Counted from the stretch's first letter, positions 24,477 through 36,965 are shown. The stretch: DNA of 64,000 bases from Daucus carota subsp. sativus (GCF_001625215.2 NC_030381.2:37260689-37324688); one strand, 5' to 3'. Translations and numbers: made by a program. The notes: a model not told the origin generated them from the sequence alone.

Positions 24477-25133
24477 TAGGGATGGGCACGGGGGCACTTC
24501 GGGGGCGGGGAGTGCTATCCCCGACCCCGATCCCCGAATTGAATACCCATCCCCGCCCCCGCCCCGAACCCCGAACGGGGATTATTTTCCTCCCCGATCC
24601 CCGCCCCGAACGGGGAACGGGGATCCCCACGGGGATTCGGGGAATTTTAGTTTTTAATAAAAAATTATAACTTTATAATATATAATATATTTTTTAATAA
24701 ACAAACAAACTCCTAACTCCTAATATACTAATAAAATATGATTATTTTATATTTTCAATATCAAATCATATTAAAATTGATTTATAATATAAATAAACGA
24801 TAATTTAAAACATATTATATTACAATATATTTATAATCAATCAATAAAAATAAAGATCATTTTCTAATTTTTATTATATTATAAAAGTTATCTATTTTTA
24901 ATAATATATTTAGTATAATATATATAAATATATTATTATTTATATATATAAACAATGGGGGTCGGGGATCGGGGCGGGGAGACATCAATCCCCGATCCCG
25001 CCCCGATCCCCGAAATTTTTTTAAAAGTTTCCCCGATACCCGCCCCGCTTTCGAAAAATTCCCCGAATCCCCGACCCGAACGGGGCGGGGATCGGATCGG
25101 GGTCGAGCGGGGCGGGGTGAATGCCCATCCCTA
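24477..25133. mobile_element. hAT-type non-autonomous element with GC-rich sub-terminal repeats (657 bp)
   Basis: Termini TAGGGATGGGCA and TGCCCATCCCTA form a perfect 12-bp inverted repeat. An exact 8-bp direct repeat, GTTGGTGT, flanks it (24469-24476 and 25134-25141), the hAT signature. Both ends, about 170 bp each, are packed with CCCCGATCCCCG / CGGGGCGGGG motifs in both orientations, while the 300-bp core is AT-rich. No transposase is present. Open frames here (for example 24374-24670) are translations of the repeats. Confidence 0.88.
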
Positions 25134-25141
25134 GTTGGTGT

Positions 25142-28100
25142 TAGTTTTTGGGCCCATAAAATATATTTGGGCTTCCTTACTCTCCTCTCTTGGTGGTTGC
25201 CAAAGTAGTCCAAGTGTTGTAACATGTAAAAGCTTTGGGTCTTTTTGATTGGTCTATGCAAAAGTTAAAAAATTAAGAAGCAGATGCTCCTCAGATTTGC
25301 ATATAGGGTCAGAGAGATCAGATTGGGAGAGAATCATTTTGCATATGGGAACTGGGAAGTCTTTAAAATACAAAGGCAGCTGTCTTTTAAAACTTATTTT
25401 GGGTCCTAAGAGCAACTCCATAAGTAAAAAATCTTTAACACAAACGTCAAAAAATCTTTACTTAAAAAGCGAGTTGGTATATTAAAAATAATATAGATAA
25501 TTAGCTGAAAATGTCACATTCAACCATACTCTTCCTTGCCTGTAATTATAAGCTTCTGTAAATGACTATATTTGTCCAATTTTTACATATATGTAAGAAA
25601 TTTGTGATTACGCATCATTTATTATTATATTGATATTGAAGTGATAATATTTAAATTATAACAATTTAAAATATTAATAACATGTTATTTTTAAATTATA
25701 GCCAATCAATATAGCCAATATTAGTGAAGCACAATGTTTTATAGGTTCAGTGATTTTACATAATGTTTTCATCTTACAAGTTCAATTTAACCGACTATCG
25801 GTTCAGTTTAAAGATTCAATTTAACCGACCACTATATCCTAACATCATCAGAAATGTTCAAATCATCCAACAATTAAATAAGTTTATTGTTTGCGGTGAA
25901 TCAAAATTGATTCATCTGTTTTGTAGTCTTATCTAGGTGACCGGTGAGTCGGTGACTGGGGAGAACTGAACTGTTGATTTCAGAATTATATATCTTGCAT
26001 GCCTTTTTTTTTTTTCCTGGAGAATTTTTTTGTAATGACGTTACATACGAGGTGGAACTATAACCATTTTCAAAATATGTAATACTCCGGACAATCGATT
26101 ATAAATAACATATATTTTTCTTTATTAAAATAAACCAAATAAGCTCTATCTCTGGGGCTATTTAACCGAGTTTAAAAAATTGAGTTATTGCGTAAAGTAA
26201 AGAAGTGAATTAGAATTGATAACTTAGTTTGGATTTATAAGCTACCAGAAGTGTTTGGATAACGTGACTTATAATTTTTTTAGACGTTTGGATAACTAAA
26301 CTAATAATTTGGTATAGTTTGGTAATTTTGTTATATAATAATTTGTTTCTTTTAAAAAATAAATTATAATTATAAAAGACTTTTTATTGTTAATACATGA
26401 AATATATTACAAGTACAAATTTTACACTCTGCAATTAAAGAAAGAAGAAGCTAGGTTTTTTTGTTAGAAAGAAGCAGAAGTTGAATCTCAAAAAGAAGTT
26501 AGGTTTCCTAAATTTTTTCGTTGACTTCTTTTCGTTTTTTTAAGCTCTTAGAAACATTTGCCAAACGGACTTATAAAAAGCGGAAATGAGCTTTACTGTC
26601 TTTTAACCCATAAGCTATGCTCCGAAACACCCACTTTTGTCTTGAGCATCTCCGATCATCAAGAGTGCTTAGTTAAAAATTAAGTTGAAATATTAAAAAT
26701 AAAAAAATATAGCCGATCTCTTAAAAAACCGCATTACAACCACACCCATATCTTATCAATAATTATAATCAACCTTCTATGAATCACCATATTTGTCGAA
26801 TTTCTACATATCTGTAAGAAATCTGTAAAAAGATTATACATCATTTATTATCATATTCGGCTGATATCTTCTATTTATAACAATCTAAAATCAATAAACA
26901 TATTATTTTTAAATTATAACCAATCATTATAGTGAATACCAATCGAAACACAACCAATTTAGCAAATGATTATAACCAACGACGTGTGAGATGCTCTAAT
27001 TAAGTTTTTGTTCGGAATTAATCAGTGAAATCTCTTATAATATTTTAATATTAAGTATTAAATTGAATATAGTAGTGAAGAATAATACTTTAATTGAGTT
27101 TGGATACCAAAATTAATTCTGGTTCTCTCCAAAACTAGCTTACAAATAAAAAATTATTGAACGTTTTGGCTAACCTTATTTTCAAAATAAAAGTTTATTT
27201 ATAGAGAAAAATTATAAAACTCTAGTTTTTTTTAAGTAAGTTTTTATTTTGTCAAATAATGAATACGAAACAACTCTTTAATATTTATATCCAATTTTTT
27301 CAAAATCTATTTTTTAATTAAAGAAATAAGGACTTTTTTTAAAAAAAAATGGAGCTGTCAAACACCCTTCATATGGTCGAGCTTATATGCTTGGAATTTA
27401 AATATTTTTTATTTTAGTTTGTTTTTATAATACATCATAAATTGGTTTAAAATTAGAATTAAATCAGAAACTGATTTAAAATTTGAAGTTAAAAGATGTT
27501 TTTTATTAAATTATTTTAATTTTATAATTTTTTAAATAAAAATCAATTTCAACATTAAAATTCATAATCTATCAAATTTATTTTTTTATTGTCATTTTAA
27601 TAAGTTATAATTCATCTATAATATCAAATCATCCAAACAAACCGTTTAAATTGAGGACATATTACATCAAATCATTATAAATCACTGGAATAATTTTAAA
27701 TCTTCCATAACGTGTCCATTATCTTTATTTATGTTCTTTTATCTATTTCCCACAAAATTTGTTATTCTTATCCATAAAGCTAATATCAAACGGGGTTTAC
27801 ATCAAAGTCTATGAATATCCACATATCCACACAATACACGTAGTTGTTGGGTTAGAATATTTGCACACTTAGAGCATATATATTTCATATAAAAATATTC
27901 AGTGTCCATATTATCGGTCACGATTTTCATCTCCGGTGTATATATCCACGTGCAGCCTGTAGTCGATCTGTGGTGTATGCATATTTTATTATTTAAAAAT
28001 GCAACACTTTCTGCATATTTGCAATGTAAACACAATTTAATATAACAATCCCGTGACTTAACGAGTCTAAGCAAAGGTATGAAAATAGATGCCAACACCA

Positions 28101-28307
28101 ACCAGTAATACAAAACAACGTTTAACAGGTCATGTGATTTTTCCATAGCCTAAAAGATTTAAATCAACGTAAAAAATTCAAAGTATTCGTGTAGGCCCAA
28201 GCTGGACTTGAATATTGTTCAACGGCGTACGGTCGCACCGTCTTGTATGAGCAGCTCGGTCTTTTACTCGTAACTTCTTTTACTCATAAATATATCGATA
28301 ATATTTA
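25142..28307. other. Intergenic AT-rich region with MITE remnants
   Basis: No gene is recognised. About 25410-25740 and 26644-26996 are related to each other (shared blocks around 'catatttgtc', 'tgtaagaaat' and 'catttattat'), listed as one MITE family. About 26155-26640 looks like a member of the 'gtgtttgg' inverted-end family. Open frames such as 27802-28146 on the minus strand have no recognisable content. Confidence 0.4.
26644..26996. mobile_element. MITE of the GAGCATCTCC family
   Basis: The left end GAGCATCTCCGATCATC at 26644 faces the inverse GTGTGAGATGCTC ending at 26996. Flanking triplets (CTT, TAA) do not match, so the target duplication has decayed or differs. A right-truncated relative lies at about 25408-25740, and better-preserved members with TTA duplications lie at 46538 and 47394. 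Confidence 0.55.
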
Positions 28308-28639
28308 TGTAGAAATAAACTATAAAACTGATGACTTCAAATTAAACAAGATGAATATATATGTACAAGAGCAAATGAACTCCAAAGACTACATTGTATA
28401 TCTCCTGATTTATTAAAAGAGATAAATCACATAATATATAAGGGCTACCCAACAAAGTGATAGCAACTAACTAGTGTCCACCTGAAACTAAACTCTACTA
28501 CTCCATGATCCTAAAAACACTCATTACTAATCCAATACTCTCCCACAATTTCTCTAACTTATCCTCTACTAATAAAACAATTAGTGATTATACTAATTTA
28601 ATTATTTCAAGTTTAGATTATTAGAATATAATTCCAACA
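28308..28639 (-). repeat. Left LTR (3' LTR in element orientation)
   Basis: 332 bp, beginning TGTAGAAATAAAC on the plus strand and ending ATTCCAACA. It appears identical to the LTR at 29288-29619. Confidence 0.92.
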
Positions 28640-28659
28640 ATCTTCCCCTTAATCTAAAC

Positions 28660-28970
28660 TTAGCTTCTATGCCCGTCTGGCAAGTTCTTCGGTGCCCATC
28701 TGACTTTCTTTATTGGCCCGTATGACCTTTTGAACTGAGCCCGTATGGCTATTTTGTTTTGCCCGTCTGGCTACGTCTTCATCTGCCCGTATGGCTTTCA
28801 ATTTAGCCCGTATGGCTTTCAACCCATTTGGTTTTCAACTTAGCCCGTATGACCCTTCTTATTTGCCTATCTGGCACGTCTTGTTTGCCCATATTGCACA
28901 CTTGTTTGCCCATCTGGCCTTTTTTTTCTTGCCCATCTGGCACTTTTTTCTTGCCCATCTGGCACGTTCA
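28660..28970. repeat. Degenerate 'GCCCGTATGGCT' minisatellite inside the LTR element
   Basis: The motif GCCCGT(A/C)TGGC and variants (GCCCATCTGGC, GCCTATCTGGC) recur roughly every 20-30 bp, separated by T-rich spacers, from about 28660 to 28970. Translation of this tract gives spurious repetitive peptides. Function unknown. Confidence 0.75.
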
Positions 28971-29274
28971 CCTCCATTTGATTTCACCGGAAAAATAGAG
29001 AACACAACTTCCCCCCGTAACTCTCTCGACTTAAAAAATCATTGCTTTTTAAGCAAAAATATCTCTCACAAACACGTTCACCTCTATATCATTTCCTGCC
29101 TTCAGTAAGCTTCTCCGGCATCGCCTCACCTTTCACGGCAGCTCCTACTACACATGCATCCCATACTACACATGCAGCTTTGCCACCATGCTTTTGCAAC
29201 GCCTACCTGTAACTATCTCGTCACACACTTATTCTGCGGCTCCACCACCACCTGGCGGCGGAACAACAAAACCT

Positions 29275-29287
29275 GGCTCTGATACCA
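29275..29287 (-). promoter_or_regulatory. tRNA-Met primer-binding site of the LTR element
   Basis: The minus strand reads TGGTATCAGAGCC directly beside the LTR. This matches the 3' end complement of initiator tRNA-Met used by many plant retrotransposons and fixes the element orientation as minus. Confidence 0.88.
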
Positions 29288-29619
29288 TGTAGAAATAAAC
29301 TATAAAACTGATGACTTCAAATTAAACAAGATGAATATATATGTACAAGAGCAAATGAACTCCAAAGACTACATTGTATATCTCCTGATTTATTAAAAGA
29401 GATAAATCACATAATATATAAGGGCTACCCAACAAAGTGATAGCAACTAACTAGTGTCCACCTGAAACTAAACTCTACTACTCCATGATCCTAAAAACAC
29501 TCATTACTAATCCAATACTCTCCCACAATTTCTCTAACTTATCCTCTACTAATAAAACAATTAGTGATTATACTAATTTAATTATTTCAAGTTTAGATTA
29601 TTAGAATATAATTCCAACA
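29288..29619 (-). repeat. Right LTR (5' LTR in element orientation)
   Basis: 332 bp, same sequence as 28308-28639 by eye. Flanked on the right by the ATTTA target duplication. Confidence 0.92.
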
Positions 29620-29624
29620 ATTTA

Positions 29625-31028
29625 TAAAGCGAAACACATGTACAAAGTCCAATGAGAACAGTTGAAATTACTTCGTTTTTTCAATGAATAAAAAATTATT
29701 AAACTATAACTTTCTAGGAAATGAGATTTTAAATATCAACAAGATACGCGTGTACCAGCCCCAGAAGAAAGTATGCAAATTTTTTTGGCAAAAATTTTCG
29801 GTTTGGTTTGTTTAAAGAAATTTTTGAAATGTGCAAAACATCCAAGGCTGATTGATAATTGAATTATTAAAATACATTAAGAATAATTGCAATTACTAAA
29901 ATGATTGCAATTATATATTTTATGTTGGGCGCAATATTTTCTCTTAAAGCTATACTTATTGTGGTATATTAGTCCCTGCAAGAGAACAGTACTATCAATC
30001 GAATAAAATTTAATTAGCTTCGAGTTGTATAATAAGATGGAAAAGAGAATTAGAGAAACAAATTAATTAAACTCATAGTTATAGAAATATAGAGATGATG
30101 ATCTTTGATCATAGAAAAAAATGGCCTGTTTGTGTGAGTTTTAACATTGAATTTCAATGTTGATTTAAGAACTTCGAAATTTAAATTCATATTAATTAAA
30201 CCCATAGTTATAGAAATATAGAGATGATGATCTTTGATCATAGAAAAAAGTGGCCTGTTTGTGAGAGTTAACATTGAATTTCAATGTTGATTTAAGAACT
30301 TCGAAATTTAAATTCATATTTGACTTTGAATTAGAAATCTTTTATATTTATATATTAGTAGAATATACTTTTTTGAATAATTTATACTAATTCTGTAGTT
30401 ATATATATAGATTACAAGTTAATATCACAAGATTAATGGATAATATATCAAATTTATTATTATTATCATTACATTTTCAATAATCTATAAATTAGCAATA
30501 GTATCAGATTATTCGAACGGACAAATTTTATTCTACAGCTATCACTTTAAATTGTTTTAGTTCACAAAAATATGATCTATAATGAACTTTACTCCATATA
30601 TAAATAAAATAACCAATTTTTAAAAATACAGTTTGACCCACACAAAAGTCTTGGCATTGTTTTATTTTGATTACAAGCAAAGAATATGACTCTGAACCTA
30701 GCCAAGAACAGTAACACCCCAAATCCATTTATTCCCACTGTTTGTAGTTTCATATTTTACCATTTCAATGGTCAATATTCAACTCCACCCTTGTCTACTC
30801 CCCTCTCATACGTTTCTAATTTCTCTATTATATTACTACAGCACGCTAGCTAGCCGCGTATGAAATCAATTTACACGGACTATCTTCTATATATACATCA
30901 CACGTACAAGGTACAACCAACAACATAACTCAACAAGTCTCATTCCTCTCAACTCTCTCTTTCGAATATACGCAAAACCCTAAAAAAAAACATTTTCGTT
31001 CACGATTTTATTAAATTTTATTTTAAAA
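29625..31028 (+). other. Intergenic region and promoter of the U-box gene
   Basis: This contains the 129-bp tandem duplication and, near the gene, a TATA-like box CTATATATA (30888-30896). Two W-box cores lie at 30633-30638 (TTGACC) and 30770-30775 (GGTCAA, inverse). In PUB20/21/CMPG-type genes W-boxes often mediate elicitor induction; here that is inference only. Confidence 0.4.
30062..30317. repeat. 129-bp tandem duplication
   Basis: Two units start at 30062 and 30191 with 'attaattaaac(t/c)catag'. Both contain 'gatgatgatctttgatcat' and 'aacattgaatttcaatgttg'. They differ by a 2-bp indel and a few substitutions, so the duplication is fairly recent. Confidence 0.9.
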
Positions 31029-32351
31029 ATGATTTCTTCATGGAGGAAGATTAGAAGATCGAGCAACAAGAAAGATGTTGCGAGCATGGAGCTTTCGATC
31101 CCGAATCATTATCGGTGCCCGATATCACTAGAGTTGATGAAAGATCCGGTGACTCTTTCCACCGGGATAACTTATGATCGAGCTAGCATAGAGACGTGGA
31201 TTGAGGCCGGGAATCGAACGTGTCCGATCACGAATCAAGTATTGAAAACCCTCGAGCCGATACCGAACCATACTCTTAGAAAAATGATTCAAGATTGGTG
31301 CGTGGACAATAGTTCATTCGGCATTGAGAGGATTCCTACGCCGAGAACCCCTCTTGGTGCACGCGAGATCGCGGAGATCCTTTCGAGACTCGTGGAGGCT
31401 CAGCAAAGAGAAGACGCTCGCGCGTGCCAGGAAATAGTAGCTAAGATCGTTGGCTTGGCTAAAGAGAGCGAGCGAAACAAACAGCGCATTTTGAAGAACG
31501 AGACTATTGGGGTCTTGGCCTCATCATTTGAAGCATTCGCAAAGTCTTCATATGATCATAACGTTGGTGTTTTAGAGCAAATCTTGTTAGCTCTCACAAT
31601 ATTGATATCATCATTAGACGGAGAGGCCAAATTTCATCTTGGATCGAATTCGTCTTTACGTTGCATGGTGTGGCTTTTGAACAGCGGAGATTTATCGACG
31701 CGAAGAAACGCGGTTCTAGTACTCAAACACGTATTATCATCCGATCAAAGAAAAATGGATGACTTCTCCGAAATTAAAGAGTCTTTAGAAGGGTTAGTGA
31801 AGGTGATCAAAGAGCCGATTTGCCCCACAACCACGAAAGCCTCGTTGGTGATCATCTACAACATAATTTTATCGAAAAAGGTCAATGAGAATGTTGTAAC
31901 AAAATTTATTAACATGGGGTTGGTGGAAAGGCTGCTAGAAATGCTTGTGGATTCGGAGAAAAGCATTTGCGAAAAGGCGCTAGGTGTTTTAGATGGAATT
32001 TGTATGTGCAATCAAGGGAGGGAAAGGGCTTATGCGAATGCCCTGACAATGCCAGTCCTAGTGAAGAAAATTCTCCGAGTGTCGGACTTGGCAACAGAAT
32101 TTTCGGTGTCGATACTTTGGAATTTAAGCAAAAACGAGAGCGCCGCGGGAAATAATGGAAATGGTAGCGTTGTTCTTGCGGAAGCTGTTCAAGTGGGAGC
32201 GTTTCAGAAGCTGTTGTTGCTGTTGCAATTTGGTTGTAGTGAAAGAACTAAGGACATGGCCTCGGATTTGTTGAAGATGTTGAATGTGCATAGAGATACG
32301 GTGGAATGTGTGGATACTAGAGATTTCAGAAATCTTAAATTGCCGGCTTGA
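31029..32351 (+). CDS. Plant U-box E3 ubiquitin ligase, PUB21 type (440 aa, no intron)
   Basis: E3 ligase that transfers ubiquitin from an E2 to substrates. The U-box is at about residues 25-98 (IPNHYRCPISLELMKDPVTL, then TYDR, W, CPITNQ, PNHTLR). It is followed by RIPTPRTPL and an alpha-helical ARM-like repeat region to the C terminus. Gene architecture (single exon, about 440 aa, basic short N terminus MISSWRKIRR) and the run of motifs match my memory of Arabidopsis PUB20/PUB21 and the parsley CMPG1 class, closest to PUB21. Members of this class act in immune and stress signalling. Start at 31029 is preceded by an A-rich leader. The frame is intact and no domain is missing. The exact orthologue cannot be fixed without a tree. 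Confidence 0.92.
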   Translation: MISSWRKIRRSSNKKDVASMELSIPNHYRCPISLELMKDPVTLSTGITYDRASIETWIEAGNRTCPITNQVLKTLEPIPNHTLRKMIQDWCVDNSSFGIERIPTPRTPLGAREIAEILSRLVEAQQREDARACQEIVAKIVGLAKESERNKQRILKNETIGVLASSFEAFAKSSYDHNVGVLEQILLALTILISSLDGEAKFHLGSNSSLRCMVWLLNSGDLSTRRNAVLVLKHVLSSDQRKMDDFSEIKESLEGLVKVIKEPICPTTTKASLVIIYNIILSKKVNENVVTKFINMGLVERLLEMLVDSEKSICEKALGVLDGICMCNQGRERAYANALTMPVLVKKILRVSDLATEFSVSILWNLSKNESAAGNNGNGSVVLAEAVQVGAFQKLLLLLQFGCSERTKDMASDLLKMLNVHRDTVECVDTRDFRNLKLPA

Positions 32352-35300
32352 ATAGTGCGAGAAACCATTCATTTATTAGATAAAGTTAATTTTCACGGAG
32401 CTATAGGTTGAACATATATTGCTGTTAATGGGAGACTACATTTACAATAATACAACTGCTTGTAATAATTTTTTACAATGTGCACAAGTTTTGTTACTGT
32501 AATTCACTCAAGTGAAGTAATAAGACTTGAGTATACGGTTTGTTTATTGATTCGAGTTTATGGTAAAGAATTTATATTTACAAAAGGTTCCATGCTTCGA
32601 GATTTCTATAATAATTAGGGAAGAATCTAGGAAGAGACGGTACCATCCGTGGCTTTTATTTTATTATTTAGATTTTTGAAATTGATAAAAGAGTAGTAAT
32701 CACTTCGTCCGTTTTATTTTTTTATTATGTTTTTCATTATTTGATTCTTATTTTAAAGTGTATATAAAATATAGTTTCATAAATATTTTCTAATTTTTTT
32801 CTATATTTATATAAATATTTAAATATTAAAATTTTATTTGAGAAAAAAGTTTAAAAAAATTTATAATATTATATTTTATAGAATTTCTAAAATATGTGTC
32901 AAAATCAGGATAAACAACTTAGAGGGACATGAAAAGTGCTTCACACACAAAATTGATTACAAAATCTTTTACAAGATGCATGACATGTGTTAAGTTTTCA
33001 TCGGAATGGATCTTCTTGCATTCGTATAAATTAAATTAATTAAAACATCTTACCTCGATTATCATTTTATTATTATGAGTTTAATATTTAATTTATGCAT
33101 GTAGGATCCCCGGAGTAATATTAAAGCGTGGAGTTGTAAGTGTGAATGGGGCAGTAAGCAGATGGCGATGGGTCTGAAGACTGAACCGTGAACTATATAT
33201 GTGTTTTACTTTTATATGAAGTATGAACACAAGTCCGACTCAACAGCAGAAAAGACAAAATTATATTACTAAATTTGAGGTAGTCCAAATATACGTGTGT
33301 TTTATCAGACAAAATGCAAAAATAATAAAAATATAATAGAGGAGTGTGATAATTAAAGTTGGAAGGATTGAGTCAGCATGGGCTGGCTGGTATTATATAT
33401 TGACTCAATTTTAGCTACCACTGACCTGATCTGATTCAACAAAACTGCTAAGTACTGTGAGATGGGGTCACGGCGACTATGTCTAATGTCAGTTTGTCAG
33501 TTAAATGCCAACTCAGCCGTCGCCTTTTGAATACGAGATTGTTTTCTCAGGTACTTGTCTACTTGCATCGCTGTTGTATCATGTATGCACACAGTGATAT
33601 TAAACTAACCATGTTTTAAATATTACTGTATTATTATTCATTTAAAGAGGCAACGTTATAAGTCGCAGAAATAAAAGTTAGTTTTGATCCACGACATAAT
33701 TCGAAAACATGTTGAATTTTCTCTTACATTTTGGATCTCAAAATTCTGAATAAGTTCCTTTTCACACGAGGTGGAGTCTTACTGCGAGTGTGAACATTGG
33801 ACTTCCCTCGGAGAATAATTTAACCTGTGTTTCGGTAGTTAGCAGCAAAACACTTGTCGAATACTACTACCACGTTCCAACTGCTTATACTTTTTGTATG
33901 TATTTCAACCATGTGTCCTTTAATTAAACCATTAGGGCATGCATGATATGCATGCTGCTGTAACAAAAGGAGTTAAATTTAAATCACGTAACCTCATTTC
34001 TACACACGTGAGGGAAAAAATAGACTAGTCAGAAAGCGGTAGTGGAATTAGAATGGTTATTTGACGAGCGGTCAGATAATGAGATGTAAATTAATAAAGA
34101 AAAATTATTATACATGATAGTATTGATTAAATATAAATAAATTTACATTTTTGTATGATGAATATTATAGAGTAAATAATATAAATATAGAATGAATCAT
34201 TGCTTCTAATCATATATGTGAGATATCTAATTCAAAAATTCTGAAATTAATGTTTGACTCGTTAATAAAAATGCAACCAACTTTAATAGCAACATATAAG
34301 AGAATGCCGTAGTTTCAACTGCCTCCTGTGGTGGAAATAATTCTAATTTAGGAGAAGAGCACTGAAGCGTCAAGAACGTGTGGGAGACGAATGAATATAA
34401 AGGCGTGTGCTTAACATATATATATGTTTATGGGCCGAGTCAATTGTACTTTTCTGTGGTTACTTTTGTTTTCATGAATCGTGAAGGCGTCAATTGTAAT
34501 TGTAGTGTAAGTTCGTAACCCCCATAACGACGCGTTTAAGTGATATAATACCTTAAATGAAAACAAGAATAAAATAGGAATTGACTCTTACTTGGCAAAG
34601 AAGCAGCATATACAAAATTACCATTCGTTAAGATTATATTTCAAACCAGTTTTTATAATAAATAAAATATAATTTCTATATACTTTTCGTGTGTATATTC
34701 AAGTTGAAACGCACAAACAAGTCAAAAACAACTTGTACACCACTGTTGCGTACTTGCCCAACTGGTCGTATGCAAGTGCTGAACTGCAGGCATGCTGTCA
34801 AAATGGAAAAATATATTTCCTCTCAACAGTAACTAAACTACAAATTCAGCTTTGTACACTTCCTACCAAACTCTTTCGAAACCTCTCAATTGTATATGCA
34901 CAATTTCAAAATGTGCAAGTCCACTCCCTATTTTCCTCAGCTGTTTCCTTTTTGTTTGCCCAAGTAATCTTTGCTTGCACAATTTCCTTTTTGAAAATTT
35001 TGAATTTTTTTATATAAATGTATGGAATATATAAGTATTTTGGTTAAAGTTTCGTAAAGACGAGGGACGTATGCCGTAGAAATTTTAGTGAGTGCGACTC
35101 ATGGGCCATTTAGGAATATAGATAAAGTTTGTCAAAGAATCGGTTACTCTAATACCTCAAGCGGTTAGAGAATGACCCTTTGTAACCCTTTGTAAGATCT
35201 TATATTCTAACAAAGTTCCATAATTTTGACCATGAACAATAAAACTGTAGATGTAACTTACACGGGATCTACTCTCTTAATGTTGTTATATAAAGTGGGT

Positions 35301-36228
35301 GTTTAAACCCCACTTCTAGAGTTATAAATTAGAAGTATTCATTCGTACTGTACTGTTAGTTTGTGTAAAAGTCGAGAAGCATTTATAAAAAATTTAGAAT
35401 CCTAACTTTTGTTTCATAACTTCTACTTTTCATAAACACTTTAATCACTTATAAGTTTTAACTAATTCTTAACTTCTACTTTACTATTCCACTTTAAGTG
35501 AAAAGTACTTATTTTAAACTCACCCAAACGGCGGCATATTTAAGTTCAAAATTTATCAATTATTTCTGAGTCATGTTTGTTACTCGTTGATACCGGAAAG
35601 ATAACACACTATAGTTTAATTTATCTTGTATTAACTATATTGGTTTTTACGATTATAATAGAGCGGATTTTCAACTATGATAATAGTCAAGACTTTTATT
35701 TGAAATTAGACGGAGTAAGAGTAGATTAATAATTTTATGATTATTAATATTGAGAGAATATGCCGAAGATATTGATATTAATGAATTGATAGATGATGTG
35801 AATAATTTTCTTTCATTTTGATTTATAACTAATATTAATATTTCATGCTTATGAATATGTTAGATTTCATAAGATAGAACTTATAATTATGATTCAATGT
35901 TTTTAGAATATTTTTATTAAATTGTGTTAAAAAAATTACTCCAACCCGGATAAAAATTAAATTATGGATCCGCCCAAACAAGTTGACACGAGACCTTCCA
36001 GTAACTTGTAAAATTGTCTAAGGTTTGCAGGCCGAACATCAACCATTGATGGTCCACAGTCCAATGCTCTAAAGTCCGATGTCTTCAAAATCTGCTTCGA
36101 AAAGATGTTGTACTCATTGGACAGGCCCAAACGTTGGTGTTTAAAAAAGTTGTGTCTTTCCGGCTTCCGTCTCTAATTGCGAGGATCCATCGTACTGGTA
36201 AGTTGTGTTCATTTGGACTGACACTGTG
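32352..36228. other. Intergenic, no gene recognised
   Basis: The 3' flank of the U-box gene is followed by AT-rich sequence. About 32695-32935 has weak Stowaway-like ends ('cacttcgtccgttttat', and an 'agagggacat' right side) too decayed to call. About 35298-35537 carries an inverted-end MITE, listed separately. Open frames at 34691-35034 have no recognisable domain. Confidence 0.4.
35298..35537. mobile_element. Small inverted-end MITE (GGGTGTTT family)
   Basis: Left side GTGGGTGTTTAAACC; right side ACTCACCCAAACGGC. The interior 'cactttaatcacttataagttttaa' block (35439-35463) is shared with the element at 41687-41933, which shows they are one family. Termini and target duplication are not sharply defined. 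Confidence 0.5.
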
Positions 36229-36965
36229 TTTGGTTGGGAGGAATGAAATTTGTTAAGAATGCAATGAGATTAGGAATGGAATGGTGAAAGAATGGAAAGA
36301 AGGTTGAATGGAATGATCAATTCAAAACTCTTGTTTGGTTCATTTTTTTTAAGATTGGAATGGAATGAACCATTCCATTCATTTGAGTTGTTTGGTTACT
36401 CAAAGGAATGGAATGGTAATTAATTATTTTTTTAGCAAATTTTTTCATATGAATTTTAACTTCCAGAATTTATAAATCAAATAGACAAATGGATTAATTT
36501 CATGTCAATAGCATACTTCACATTTCATTACACAAATTAGTAGTACCTAAATCAACTATAATAAATATTAAAAATTTACAAAAAACCAAACTTTCGCCAC
36601 TACTAATTCTCCTTCATAATTTACAAATAAAATACAAAATTTCTCCAAGAAAAGGTCAAGATTTTGAACTATTACTAGCCCTGCCACTTCTCCAGCATGA
36701 CCAAGATCACTTTCCAAGCCAGCATCAGGGAATAAAGCACTCTGAACAATATCAGAAATTTAAGATGAAGCCGCATTCAGTCAAAGATGCAGATCTGGCT
36801 GCGAACAAATTTAGTAGTTTAGCCAAAATTCAGAAAATTGAATGAACTGCATAGTAAAGAACTTGACAGGAAACTTTGTTAGTCCACATTGACAAAACCA
36901 CAACACTGTTTTGTTGGAACACTTCAAATGCTACCAATCAGGACATTACAAAACACATACTTTAT

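Larger units (their letters stand above)
28308..29619 (-). mobile_element. Non-autonomous LTR retrotransposon (TRIM/LARD-like, 1.31 kb)
   Basis: Two 332-bp direct repeats (28308-28639 and 29288-29619), each TG...CA, read as identical by eye. They flank a 648-bp core. A 5-bp target duplication, ATTTA, lies at 28303-28307 and 29620-29624. On the minus strand the sequence right after the 5' LTR is TGGTATCAGAGCC (29275-29287), the usual plant initiator-tRNA-Met primer-binding site. A purine-rich tract (AGATTAAGGGGAAGA) lies next to the 3' LTR at about 28640-28654. The core encodes no gag or pol; it carries a degenerate minisatellite. The element must be mobilised in trans, and the matching LTRs imply recent insertion. 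Confidence 0.92.

Noticed and set aside
24374-25261. Open frames rich in Pro/Arg/Gly on both strands (24374-24670, 24448-24630, 24857-25261)
   Set aside because: They translate the CCCCG/CGGGG arrays of the hAT-type element and have no domain.
28660-28970. Regularly spaced short repeats, considered as a CRISPR-like array
   Set aside because: Units are degenerate, spacers are not unique, and it lies inside a plant LTR element.
28791-29108. 105-codon open frame with repeated hydrophobic His/Trp pattern
   Set aside because: It is a translation of the GCCCGTATGGC minisatellite inside the LTR element.
32695-32935. Possible Stowaway element after the U-box gene
   Set aside because: Ends too decayed and no TA flanks found.
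36640-36780. Short minus-strand coding-like block after 'attgttcag'
   Set aside because: Readable for about 35 codons but with no recognised family; not enough to call a gene fragment.
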